The notes: generated by a model not told the origin, from the letters alone. Positions 43,631 through 53,439 are shown, numbered from the stretch's first letter. The stretch is 64,000 bases of DNA from Leptodontidium sp. MPI-SDFR-AT-0119 (GCA_020726505.1 JAHLEZ010000005.1:186001-250000); one strand, 5' to 3'. Numbers and translations are program-made.

Positions 43631-44875
43631 TATATGAGGACACCAAACATGACATGTTCTGCCCTGGCGTGTCCATGACCGCGGTGGGTAAAGTCTTCGT
43701 CAACGGTGGTTCCGCTTATCAGAAAGCTAGTCAATATGACGAGCAGGTGGGTCGATGGACAGGTATGTCAAACATGAACGTTGGTCGTGCATACCATGCC
43801 AGCACGTCGACTTCTAAAGGCAAAGTCTTTGCTATTGGCGGCAACTGGAGAGGCGTCGGAAGGAAGGATAGCGAGATCTACGACCCGAAGAATAATACAT
43901 GGACTAGCCTTCCTGGTGCTCCAGTTTCTCCAATGATTGTTGCTGCTCATCGTGGTGGAATATTCCAAGACAGTCACGCATGGTTATTCGCCTAAAAGAA
44001 TGCCTTCGTTTTCCAAGCCGGACCCAGCAAAGCTATGAATTGGTATGGGACCAAAGGAACAGGATCACAGAAAGCTGCTGGTCTTCGCAGAACTAATACC
44101 GACTCGATGTGCGGTGTCTTTGTTATGTTTGATGCTCTGGCTGGAAAGATCCTCACTTTTGGTGGAGCGACTACCTATACTGGCATACCACATAAACGAG
44201 CGCATGTTATCACTCTCGGCGACGCCAATGTCGTAGTCAATGCTGAAAGGATCGGTGATGCCGAATATGCTCGTGGCTACGCAAATAGTGTTGTCCTTCT
44301 AGATGGCAAAGTCTTCATCGTCGGCGGCCAGTACAACATAGTCCTTTTCTCCGATTCTAACCCTGTCTTGTTCCCTGAGATGTTCGACCCAGAGACTAAG
44401 ACGTTCTCTAAGCTCAAGGCGCATACTGTTCCTCGTAACTACCATTCTGTTGCCATCTTTATGCCAGATGCAACGGTGTTTGTTGGCTCTGGTGGTCTCT
44501 GGTGGCTGCATAGCCAACCACTTCGACGGTCAACACTACTCACTACCGTATCTGTTTGAAACCGATGGTGTCACACTTGCAAAGCGTCCATCTATATTAT
44601 CAGCCGATTCAAAGGTGGTGGTAGGTGGAAGCATCACGATCAACATGGCAGAGGCGGGCAGCTATACCTTTGCCCTGATTCGAATGAGCGCCGTTACTCA
44701 TGGAACCAATACCGGCCAGCGCCGCATCCCATTAACAGCTTTGGGTGCCGGGGTTGATTACGTTGTTGTAATTCCACCAGATGCTGGGATCGTGCTGCCA
44801 GGATACTGGATGTTGTTCGCGAGTAACGAGAAAGGGGTGCCTAGTATAGCTCGAACTGTTCAAGTTTTGATCTGA
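43630..44875 (+). pseudogene. 5'-truncated galactose oxidase-like gene (AA5 family) with stop and frameshift
   Basis: Homology starts abruptly at H-D-M-F-C-P-G, the residue block around the cofactor cysteine; the N-terminal domain and first kelch blades are absent. The frame then carries R-A-Y-H-A-S (cofactor Tyr), G-G-N-W-R-G (stacking Trp), a TAA at 43993-43995 in H-A-W-L-F-A-stop-K where the family has Trp, then R-N-Y-H-S (axial Tyr, copper His) and, after a one-base frameshift near 44505, A-N-H-F-D, T-H-G-T-N-T-G-Q-R-R (copper His) and the C-terminal DUF1929-type domain ending V-L-P-G-Y-W-M-L-F. All copper/cofactor residues are still encoded, so decay is recent. Trp TGG to TAA needs two G-to-A changes, as seen again in the kinase pseudogene. 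The truncation point adjoins a CTTAGG repeat. Confidence 0.85.
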
Positions 44876-45344
44876 GCGCTTTCACATGGATCGCTCATAT
44901 CATAAAATAATATTATTCACAATCTTTTCTTGTAATTTATTTATGGAGCCAAGATGCCAAAATAATCCTCTTTGCACCGATACCTGCACATAGTCATATG
45001 GTTGGCATCGATTGAGAATCTATTTTCTTCTCTATTAAATGCAGATAAAACATCATCCACCACTTGAAGCGGTAAGAATATGTCCAACCAGAGCCATAAC
45101 GAGCTATTCAATACTTTCTGGTTGAGGTTGAGACTGATAAATGAAGTCCCTTTCATCCCACATGCCTCTTGAAAAGTAAGTATCTCAATCTCTTTGCGCC
45201 AGTATAGCTTTAGAAAGCGTTCGTGGATATCCTTTAGTACAGGTCGACCCACACCGGCATGTTCTTACGGATTGAAATATGTAATTAAAGAATAGCATAT
45301 TCATATGCGCCTTAAGGCACACTCAGGAAGACATGAATATTTTT
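44876..45344. other. Intergenic, one weak open frame
   Basis: About 470 bases. A 103-codon minus-strand frame (44941-45252) has protein-like composition (R-F-L-K-L-Y-W-R-K) and could be a gene fragment, but has no recognisable domain. Confidence 0.4.
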
Positions 45345-46178
45345 CTAAGATAAATCCATTGAGTCCGATAAGGATGAGTTTCCTCCGGTACTCGGATTCT
45401 TGAGAGCCTGAGTCAGAAATTCTACCGCATCATCCATTCCCGCCGGCGAATTAAACCAATGTCCTCCCTCGGGGTACTCCTTCCACGTAACTTGCGCGCC
45501 AAATCCTCGCAACGTATCTCGTAGATCCCGGCCGTTTCCTACCAGAACAAGTGGATCATCGACGCAGTGTCCAAGTAACATAGGTGTATTGCGTATAACC
45601 TCATCCGTATCCGGGACGCCGTCCAGGGCAAGCACTCTCCTCGTCTCAGTGAGAGATCTCCCCGGGAAAGGCATCCTGCATGAGAACCCAAGGAAGGCGC
45701 CAAGCCTGCGTGGCACCTCTTGCTGACCCTCCCCTTCCACCACAACGGGCGGCAGGCTCAAAGCCAGTAACGTATGCACGCTGGTCGCACCGCCTTGACT
45801 GATCCCAGCGAGTACAAGGCGATCCCACTGTCCGCCCAAGATAGTAGCCTCGCTTTCAAGTAGGCGCCGTATACTGGCAACACTCTCCCTCAGACCTGTT
45901 GCCTGGAGCTCCTCACGCTCCGAGAAGTTGTTCACGTTCCAGATGTCGAACCATTGCGACATCTTGTTTCCAGGGAACGCGACGCACTCCCGCATCTCGG
46001 ACTGGGGGAATACCCAGCGGAAGGAAGGGAAGTTCTCTTGAAGAGTACGGTTGTGTGAATCTCGGGAGTAGGTCAGAGACGAAGCGAATGTTTTAGCGGT
46101 GTCTCCGCGGCCATGTAAGAAGATGACCGTGTGTGTGTGGGGTGCGGAGGGCGCTATCGTGATGAAGGGAAGATCCAT
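45345..46178 (-). CDS. Acyl-protein thioesterase / carboxylesterase-like hydrolase, 277 aa
   Basis: ATG at 46178-46176; frames further upstream lack an ATG. The fold is alpha/beta hydrolase of the phospholipase/carboxylesterase (Abhydrolase_2) type: V-I-F-L-H-G-R-G-D-T early, nucleophile Ser127 in A-G-I-S-Q-G-G-A, acid Asp207/208 in G-H-C-V-D-D-P-L, base His240 in E-G-G-H-W-F. W-F-D-I-W and P-S-F-R-W-V-F-P are family blocks. Members remove palmitate from proteins or hydrolyse lysophospholipids and small esters in the cytosol. No signal peptide. The gene is intact although it sits in the decayed island, which suggests it is under selection. Its own upstream region (46179-46509) is AT-rich. Confidence 0.88.
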   Translation of the reverse strand: MDLPFITIAPSAPHTHTVIFLHGRGDTAKTFASSLTYSRDSHNRTLQENFPSFRWVFPQSEMRECVAFPGNKMSQWFDIWNVNNFSEREELQATGLRESVASIRRLLESEATILGGQWDRLVLAGISQGGATSVHTLLALSLPPVVVEGEGQQEVPRRLGAFLGFSCRMPFPGRSLTETRRVLALDGVPDTDEVIRNTPMLLGHCVDDPLVLVGNGRDLRDTLRGFGAQVTWKEYPEGGHWFNSPAGMDDAVEFLTQALKNPSTGGNSSLSDSMDLS

Positions 46179-46509
46179 AGTCAAGGTTGAGAAAGAGATA
46201 GTTTGTTTTCGCAAAATTGTGAGTTTTGAGGTGTTCTTCCGCCACACAACTTTTTTCTAGAGGTGTAAGTGGCGTGACGTAAGATCTCGTGACTTCAAAA
46301 ACACGTTTCCTAAGGTACTAAAGAAAGAGGCCAAGAGTATATTAAAACTTAGACGTTTAATTTATTCTTAGTATAATATGATTTAATAAGACATCGTAGT
46401 AAAGTATAATAGAAAGGATATTAGCAAATAATATGGTAGGAAACGTCAGATTTGATGTGATTTTATTTTCTGCGTCTCCCTAATAAATAGGACTAGTTAA
46501 ATAGAATAG
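46179..46509. other. AT-rich intergenic stretch
   Basis: About 330 bases, TA-rich (TATAATATGATTTAATAAG type), between the thioesterase start and the end of the decayed kinase. Composition is compatible with mutational AT drift. No gene. Confidence 0.5.
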
Positions 46510-48414
46510 TCATATATAATCACCCTCTTCCCAGCTTCTCTTCTCGATCTCGAACTCCTTTAAATAGTTCCCAAATGGCCTAAATATTTCGTGTATAAAA
46601 TCTCGCCACCGCTGATTACACCTAAATCCCTCGAAAAACGCCTTAGTATAGTCTTAATATTCGGGGTAGTACCCAGAATTTTCCCAGTCTACAATCCCCG
46701 TCACTGCCTAGCCCCGAGTCCCATTAGGTCGGATGATCTGATTAGCCAAGATATTACGTGGGTTCAGATCCGCATGCGTAAATACGGTTTTGTGTCCTTT
46801 ACGGCTCGGGTCATCCGGGTTTCGCAGGACTTGGTTAAAAGCCGCCTCGTCCGCGAAAGGCCTAACGGGATTCCTATCGGAGATACGAGGGTCTCTGAAA
46901 GATCCGCCCAAAGTATCGCAGATAATATGTTCTAGGCTAACGGCTTTAGGGACAGCTCGAATTTGAGTTAGGTACTCCTACATCTAAGCGACGAACTCGG
47001 TGCTATCTCTATCTGACAGCATGTCTTAACATCGTGAAAGAGGTATCCCTGGAACTCGGGACGTGAGAAGGTATATATCGTGAGAATAAAATAGGTCGTC
47101 TGACTCTATTGGCATAATGACTAGGTCAAGTGGCTAGGGAACAGGGACTGAAGTATACCGGCGCACGATTTTCAAGGCGTTGAACTCGTTCCGAAACCCC
47201 TCAGGATCTCCTGAATACTTTAGATAAAGCCCAAAAGGTAGTCTCTGGACGGGCTCATGGGCATTGGGTTTCCCGTAAATGCGATGCCCTACCTTTCGCA
47301 ATATCTTATAAGCGGCCACTCTGACCTTATCTGGGGCCATGAGCCAGACTGCAAGGCAGGCAGTTTTCATCAGGCCAGAGAAAAAGAATGGACCTTTTTG
47401 GCTATGTTGGAGGTTAGTTGTTGAATTATTTGCCCGAGCTCTTGGTAGACATGGTTGAGCTTCCATGTTCAGGGAAATTTGCTTGGAAATCGCGAGCCAG
47501 CGGTAGCTCGGCGAGAGTCGAGCATGAGTCCCTAGAAAGCGTGGATCCACCTTCTCGATATTACGTCGAGAATGGTCACCCAATAGCGGATAAGAACCGT
47601 CAAGATCGATGGATCCCAGCGTTCCAATAGAAACATGTTTAACCTCATACTATTCCAGAGTGTCAGCAAGAGGAAGGAAAATATAAGTGCTTTCATTGCT
47701 CATCGGTGGCAACTCACTTCAACCATAGACGGGTGTAATCTGTCTAGTTTTACAACTCCTTGCGCAAAGGCGTTGGCTGCTGATTTACGGACAAGCCAGT
47801 GGTTGTGATAGGGACTCATGTCCCCTGGTATTTGAGCATAGGCAAGCCACCAGTCGCGGTAGGAAGGGGTAAAAAAGGCACCGAGCATTTTGAAGATTTG
47901 GGGCTTTTAAAGACAATGATCAGCTTCTCGTCACGTTGTGATCTTCTTGAACGACTGGACATACCTCATCATTTAGCCAACGAGCCGGAACGGGAAGAAC
48001 AGGAACAACAATCAGCGGATCCCAGAAACGACTGGCTTTGCCGGTAATGCAGCACTTCCCACCATCACGTTTAGTGATCACAGCCTGAGTGACGGCATCG
48101 GGTACTGGTGGGGCACAGGCGTGTTTTGAAACTTAACTATCAATTAATTATCGACGATGGGAAAGGATGCAACATGCAGGAGACATACTAGACTCAACCA
48201 GGTAACTCCAATCAGACACAATTTGAAGAAGACAAGTTTGTTGGCTGTGACCAGGCCGACATGTCTGCAGTACATACTGGGCGGCGAATCGAGGGTTAAG
48301 AGCTTCAATTATGAAAGATGAAAGCAGTGGGCCAGATGGGTGAGGAAGCTTGGCGCTCTCAATGAGCGACAAGGCCTCTTTCACATCATCATCATCGTTA
48401 ACAATTGAAGCCAT
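46510..48414 (-). pseudogene. Decayed HNH-like/APH kinase fusion, second copy
   Basis: Same architecture as 39741-41589. The first three exons look sound: 48414-48189, 48131-47965 (R-D-G-G-K-C-C-I-T-G-K, the HNH-like finger), then a segment from about 47910 (P-S-Y-R-D-W-W, N-H-W-L-V-R-K) to a GTGAGT donor near 47716. A further exon from ~47640 covers L-G-T-H-A-R-L-S and the kinase start (R-L-P-F-G-L-Y-L-K). From 47134 down, the same frame continues through the kinase (T-H-A-D-L-N-P-R-N, G-I-V-D-W-E, Y-Y-P-E-Y) but with six stops (TAG or TAA) and no frameshift. Two fall at conserved Trp positions. The kinase cannot be made; a truncated product might be. Confidence 0.8.
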
Positions 48415-48859
48415 CTCAAGTCTTGAGCAACCTTATGAAAATGCGGGCCGCTTGGACTGATTATAAGGCAGTGTCAGAGCGAGGATGGAGTAGGCCCAGG
48501 CATTTATCGAACACGGCGGTTGGTGACGTTGTTGGCTATTTAGTGCACGTGCCTCCAGGCGCTCGGAGTTCAATCACGTACTCGCGCGCTTATCCGGCAG
48601 CACTGTCACAGCCGAAGAAGCGACCGAAGTGTGCCCCCCGCCAGCGGAGGTGGGGAGTGGGGGATAATACAACTGCCAGACGAAGGGATGATGAAACTCA
48701 AAGCCACCATAGAGCCGCTGCAAAGCCAGAAGTAGGGCCACAGGTGCAAAGCCGGGGACAGGTTTCTTCATACTGAGACCGTTGGAGAACAGTCAGGCCA
48801 CCGAGACCGCAGCGTGCAGCAAACTAGGGTCAGGCCTAGCTAGTTGCAGCATCACTCGC

Positions 48860-49225
48860 CCTTTTCCAGGTTTGTAGTTTCAAGTGCCGCTTCTTCGTCG
48901 TCTAATTGTATACATGTACTTACGGTCTTTCGCGCGGCCTACCCTCCTCTCAAGATCTGCAATTTTGACTGTTGCTTAGTTGGCGTCTATTTGACAGATA
49001 TGTTTTTATGGTCGTTTGCGCGGCTTGCCCTCCTCTCAGGGCCTGCAGTTTCGATTGCCGCTTCATCAGCGTCTATTTGATTTATGCATCTACTTACGGT
49101 ATTTCGCGTGGCCTACCTCTCCAGTTTCAGGCCCTACAGTTTGCGACCACTCTGCTTCGTCACCTGTGTCTATTTGTCGTAGCCACATCCCACCTCATTG
49201 CGGTCTTCTCATGGCCTGCTCTCCA
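48860..49225. repeat. Diverged tandem array, ~87-bp unit, about 4 copies
   Basis: The block TTTCGCGCGGCCTACC (48928) recurs as TTTGCGCGGCTTGCC (49015) and TTTCGCGTGGCCTACC (49102), each 87 bases apart, with a fourth weaker copy at ~49205. Between them GCGTCTATTTGA and a (C)TGCAGTTT-like block repeat in step. Differences are mostly C/T. Confidence 0.75.
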
Positions 49226-49286
49226 ACCAACACGTCTCACTCCAGTACCAGTCCCAAATCAAACACCAACAGCTGTGTTTGAACAC

Positions 49287-49302
49287 TAACCCTAACCCTA
49301 AC
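49287..49302. repeat. Short telomere-like (CCCTAA) repeat
   Basis: TAACCCTAACCCTAAC, under three units of the canonical fungal telomere motif TTAGGG read on the other strand, at the edge of the tandem array. Short enough to arise by chance or by telomerase-assisted break repair. Confidence 0.6.
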
Positions 49303-49533
49303 TCACAGCAAGAAGATGCTTCAAATATAAAGGCAGTTAATCTGCCATAACTCGTTCAAGTTATACCAATAGCAATTTATTACAGCCGCAGCAATCCAAG
49401 CTTCTTCAGCATAGTGTTTTCTGTCATTTATTTTGTCTTGTACAGTCCACCCTCTACCGCATTCAACGATACCTACGCTTTTCGAACTCGTTGCTAGTTA
49501 TTTCCAAGTTTAACCTTCCACTCAGTTCATAAA

Positions 49534-50349
49534 ATGAGTGCCCCACGCACCTTATATATTACGCTTCAGTATCTTCGCACTGATTCTAGCGGACAAAACA
49601 AATATGTATGTTAATCCTCGGGAGAATGGCAAACAGTTCACTGATTGCTAAAAGCACTGGGGCCTCTACGCCACGGGTGATAGCCCGCCTAATGGCACAC
49701 TGTTCCATGCCACCGATGCCGGGAGGGATGCGTTAGATCTCTACTACGAGCAGAGGAAAGTTTCAAACCCGTTGAGGTCTCGGTCAATGGTAGCGTGCCT
49801 GAAGATAGGCGAGGCGTCTTCTTCAACCGCCATCCACAGGTGTGTGGGCACGTGCCATTGATGAGTAGAAGTAGACTGTCTGCGGGTGAGCGTGTGTGGA
49901 CATGTCGAGTGTATGTCAAGGAAGCTCTTACTGCTCTACACAATGACCGCTTCCTGAGCTTGCCAGCGAGTGTGGGTAAGTCACAACAGCAATTCCCCAG
50001 TATAATAAGTCATGCTTACATTGTCGGTATTGCAGGCTCAATTGAACGAGCGTGTCTCGCAGTTGCCGACTCTCACTTGCCGTCTCGCCAAAGTTATCAG
50101 CAACCCGGAGTTTATAATGACTTGGCTTGGATGAGAAGCAGCACGAGCCGAACAACTCCAATGGAACTTGATTCGAACACATATGATCCATCTCGAATGG
50201 AAGTTGATTCAAGCGGGCGCTATAGGTCGTCATCATCATATCCATCTCGAATGGAAGTTGATTCAAGCGGACGCTACAGGTCGTCAACATCATATGGATC
50301 ACCGATGGATGTCGATTCATCTGGGGGACGCAAAGTGTCACGATATTAG
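49534..50349 (+). pseudogene. Paralogue of the 42655 gene with an apparent frameshift and repetitive tail
   Basis: Exon 1 49534-49605, intron 49606-49654, exon 2 from 49655 (H-W-G-L-Y-A), running to I-H-R-C-V-G near 49850. The downstream coding frame (from ~49845: M-S-R-S-R-L-S-A-G, T-C-R-V-Y-V-K-E-A-L) is one base out. A 47-nt intron with donor GTGGGC (about 49842-49888) would also restore the frame but removes ~14 residues present in the relative and has poor signals, so a 1-bp loss is favoured. A later 60-nt intron (GTAAGT to TTGCAG) precedes a tail with three M-(E/D)-V-D-S-S-G-R-Y-R-S-S repeats, a 54-bp tandem unit at 50188-50335. If the intron is real the gene is intact. Confidence 0.55.
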
Positions 50350-50559
50350 TGCTCCAAGAGCAGCTCAATGACACTGTCGGCGTAGTGCGGGCACTGGGCG
50401 GATATTTGGAGAGCGTGGCAATGTAGAGAAAGTTTGTAGCCTCTGAATGGGGTGGCTGAGAGTCTAACAGTATCTCCGCAAGAATATTTTGGTAGAGCCC
50501 TTACAAGAGGCGAGAAGATGTTGTGGAGAAGTATAAAGTGGAGTCTATGTTTGGTGGGG

Positions 50560-50665
50560 AGTACTGTTATCCTGTTGGTTATGGTTATTGTATGGAGTAC
50601 TGCTATCCTGTTGGTTATGGTTATTGTATAGAGTATTGTTATCCTGTTAGTTATGATTATTTTAG
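50560..50665. repeat. 36-bp tandem repeat, ~2.9 units
   Basis: TACTGTTATCCTGTTGGTTA then TGGTTATTGTATGGAG repeats with few changes. In one frame it would read Y-C-Y-P-V-G-Y-G-Y-C-M-E, but the frame is only 63 codons and begins and ends without other support. Confidence 0.75.
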
Positions 50666-51689
50666 TGCCCATTATCGTGCTGGCTTACACACCGTTTATT
50701 CTTGTGATCACTAGTCTGACTCAACGAAACATTGAGTCCGCCTCTTTTCTAACGGTGCAAGTTTTGAACACGGTGAAAACAAAGCTTCGATGTACTTTGC
50801 GGTCTCTCTAATCCACTGGGACTTTACTTGGGCTAACGATACGGAATCATAGTTGCGAGCTATGATTATAGCAGGAATCAGAAGATTTGTACCCGAGATT
50901 GCCTTGCTCGATTGCAAAGTGTAATTTTCTAAATAACATTTCAGATATTTCACAAGATAACACACTCTCTAAGGAGACATAGCTATTTTGGAATCGCTAC
51001 AGACAATGTCAATTCGTCCTTTTGAGGTGAAAGTGAGGGTGGCCACCGAACGAAAGTGTTAAGCGAGGGAAACAGGGGAGGAGGGAGGCCCCGGAGGGGA
51101 GAGGCTTATTTCGACCTCCTCCCTCGCCCATGCTCAAGAAATCCCTCCGATCATTGTGTAATTAGCCCGTATTATTATTATTTTCACATTGAATTTTTGT
51201 TCGATTTACTCTCCAGCCCTCAATATCCTGCATCGGACCACCATAACTTTCTGCTCACGATTTCTGCTATCAGCATCAACATACCGAAATCCATTCCTTT
51301 CACCCAAATCCTCCTCCCCTCAATTTTTTCATCTCCGAGACAATCATACTGCTACTTACTTTCATCAATCCATTCAGTAATAGGTAACCTCCACCAAATT
51401 CTCGTACTCCGGGAGTCATTCTCGCATGTGGCTTACGGGCATCCGAAATCGTGAAACTGTGGCTGATGGGAACTCGGGCTCTGGCTCGGGTATTGCTTCG
51501 TAGTTTCTAACAACGAACGAAATGATTTGCTGTGCTGGAATATGTACGTTTTAGAGGATTGATGGCGCGGTCAGTGGCGGATTTTAGATGCGGGAGGAGT
51601 GGGTCGGTCATACTTCCGTGCGGTGCGATCTTGGGAAGATCCGAGTTGACTATATAATAAATGAGTCTCTTCCCAGTCATAAACGCAGA

Positions 51690-52035
51690 GAAAAGAAGGT
51701 CGAGATTAATATTAGTGTGAAGATGGCATAAACGAATGTTAATCTAAAATTAGTTCCGGAGGAATCTTAGTTGTAAGGGAGCCAAAATAGGATCTGTGCT
51801 TAGAGACAAGACAAGGGAAAGTGTAACCGAGCATTAAGGGAGCTAGAACGAGCCCCTTTAGGAGCTAAAATAGCCCCTTAGTTTATGCTTAGGCTAACTC
51901 TGCCGTGTGCTTAGGTTGCTTAGGCCGAGCTTAACCTAAGCTTAGGAATGCTTACCTATAGCTTAGGCTAAAGCAGCAGCAGCTTAGGTCCAGAGACGGA
52001 AATGGAAAGTGTGATGAAAACATTTCCATGTGAGT
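51690..52035. repeat. CTTAGG-rich repeat, copy 2 (inverted relative to copy 1)
   Basis: Many CTTAGG/CCTAAG motifs at 51887-51990, then GACGGAAATGGAAAGTGTGATG and AAACATTTCCATGTG. Read on the minus strand its edge (GGAAATGTTTTCAT) matches the edge of copy 1 (GGAAATGTTTCCAT). Probable ends of a transposable element whose internal part is lost. Confidence 0.6.
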
Positions 52036-52131
52036 AAGGCTGATATAGGTGCTGACGATTGTTCAAGTTGCAAGGTTGTTTTTTCTCTTATATTTTTAGC
52101 AAAATATAAAGATATGAGAGAGTCGTACCAC

Positions 52132-53439
52132 CTATTTATTTTCCCTCTGTTGACGTACCCACTCCATGACATGCTCCTCAATCCTCGGTTCATACAACCA
52201 CCTCTGCTGTTCTGGTCCACCAGCGATATGCTTGAACACAACCTCCGCATCACCAATCTTCGCCCTCTCCGCAGCGGGCAGAGATTTCTGATTCAATTTC
52301 ATCGTCAGCGCCAAAACCTTCTGAACCCGTTCTACCCGATACTTCTGCCAAAATTCCAACGCAGCATCCATTTTCACCGCCCCATCAAGCTTCGACAACA
52401 ACAGCGCCAAAGAAAACACATCTTCAAAGGCCTGACTCGCGCCTTGTCCAGCGTTAGGCGGAATCGCATGTGCGGCATCACCGACGATCACAACTCTCTG
52501 CTGTGGCGAAGACCAAGTATCGAGGTGCGGAACAACGAAGTACGGCCAGATAGACAGGCGATTCTCGATCATATTTTCCATAGCCGACTGCACTAGATCA
52601 GGCCAGTTGCTCTTATTGGCCTGGAACATACTCTTCAATTCCTCCTGATCAGATCGGAGACGATCCCACCCCGCTCTGTCTTGCTCGGGAAACTTTTTCT
52701 GCGTACCAACCAACATCTCCGTTGCCTGAGGGTTCTGGGCAGCGAAGACGAATGCGCCGTGTTTGCCGTGGATGGAGCTCACGAGGGGATATTCCGGCTC
52801 TGGAAAACGCAGTTTGGATGTTTCGACTGCGGAGGTGACAGCTAGGAGACCGCTGTACATGGGCTTGACGGAAGGATGAGTGTATTGCCGGACTTTGGAA
52901 TGGATACCGTCGGCTCCGATGAGCATGCTCGCTTTCTCCGTCGTGCCATCCGCAAATTCAAACACGACGCCGTTTTCATCCTCGCTTACAACCTTGGCGA
53001 ACTTCCGGTTATATTGTACGTTGATGCCCCTCTCTTTTGCGGCACTTCTGAGTTCCCGAAGGAGGATCTCGCGATAGATGCGCAGAGCGTTGAAGCCGAA
53101 GAGTTTCTCTTCACCGAGGTAGTACTCGTCGAGGAAGTTGTTTTGGTCGTCTTTGTAGACGAGCTTGGAGAATAGATAGCCGTGGTCTTTGATCCGTTCG
53201 TAGATTCCTAGAGAGTATAGGACTGAGAGGGCGTTGGGACCGAGCATGAGTGCGCCATCTGTGCGAGCTTCTGGGTCGCGGAGTTCGTAGAGTGTGGAGG
53301 GGATTGAGTGGGTGTGAAGGGCGAGGGAGAGAGTTAGGCCCTGCGTTGTCTTAGTACGTTTTGGGTGAGAACGTGAAAGTGGACTTACTGCTAGGCCGGC
53401 ACCGATGATAGCGATGTTTTGAGGCTTGGAAGAATTCAT
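52132..53439 (-). CDS. FAD-dependent monooxygenase (salicylate hydroxylase-like), 419 aa
   Basis: Model (minus): 53439-53389 and 53340-52132; 1260 nt. The 48-nt intron (GTAAGT to CGCAG) is in frame and splits the dinucleotide-binding motif G13-A-G-L-A|G18; leaving it in would destroy this motif. The second FAD/NADH motif is G159-A-D-G-I-H-S-K-V-R, and the third, G304-D-A-A-H-A-I-P-P-N-A-G-Q-G, contacts the FAD ribityl. Size and motif order fit class A flavoprotein hydroxylases of the salicylate/PHBH/maackiain-detoxification type, which hydroxylate aromatic rings using NAD(P)H and O2. The substrate is open; roles in aromatic degradation or polyketide tailoring are typical. No membrane segment. 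Confidence 0.92.
   Translation of the reverse strand: MNSSKPQNIAIIGAGLAVSPLSRSHPKRTKTTQGLTLSLALHTHSIPSTLYELRDPEARTDGALMLGPNALSVLYSLGIYERIKDHGYLFSKLVYKDDQNNFLDEYYLGEEKLFGFNALRIYREILLRELRSAAKERGINVQYNRKFAKVVSEDENGVVFEFADGTTEKASMLIGADGIHSKVRQYTHPSVKPMYSGLLAVTSAVETSKLRFPEPEYPLVSSIHGKHGAFVFAAQNPQATEMLVGTQKKFPEQDRAGWDRLRSDQEELKSMFQANKSNWPDLVQSAMENMIENRLSIWPYFVVPHLDTWSSPQQRVVIVGDAAHAIPPNAGQGASQAFEDVFSLALLLSKLDGAVKMDAALEFWQKYRVERVQKVLALTMKLNQKSLPAAERAKIGDAEVVFKHIAGGPEQQRWLYEPRIEEHVMEWVRQQRENK

Larger units (their letters stand above)
48415..49533. other. Repeat-bearing intergenic stretch
   Basis: About 1.1 kb with no gene. It holds the ~87-bp tandem array and the telomere-like repeat listed next. 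Plus-strand frames over the array are by-products of the repeat. Confidence 0.5.
50350..52131. other. Intergenic, repeat-bearing, no gene supported
   Basis: About 1.8 kb. Holds a 36-bp tandem array (50560-50665) and the second CTTAGG repeat. Frames at 51056-51454 lack motifs. Confidence 0.5.

Noticed and set aside
49016..49282. Plus-strand frames across the 87-bp array
   Set aside because: Open in several frames because of the repeat; no coding signature.
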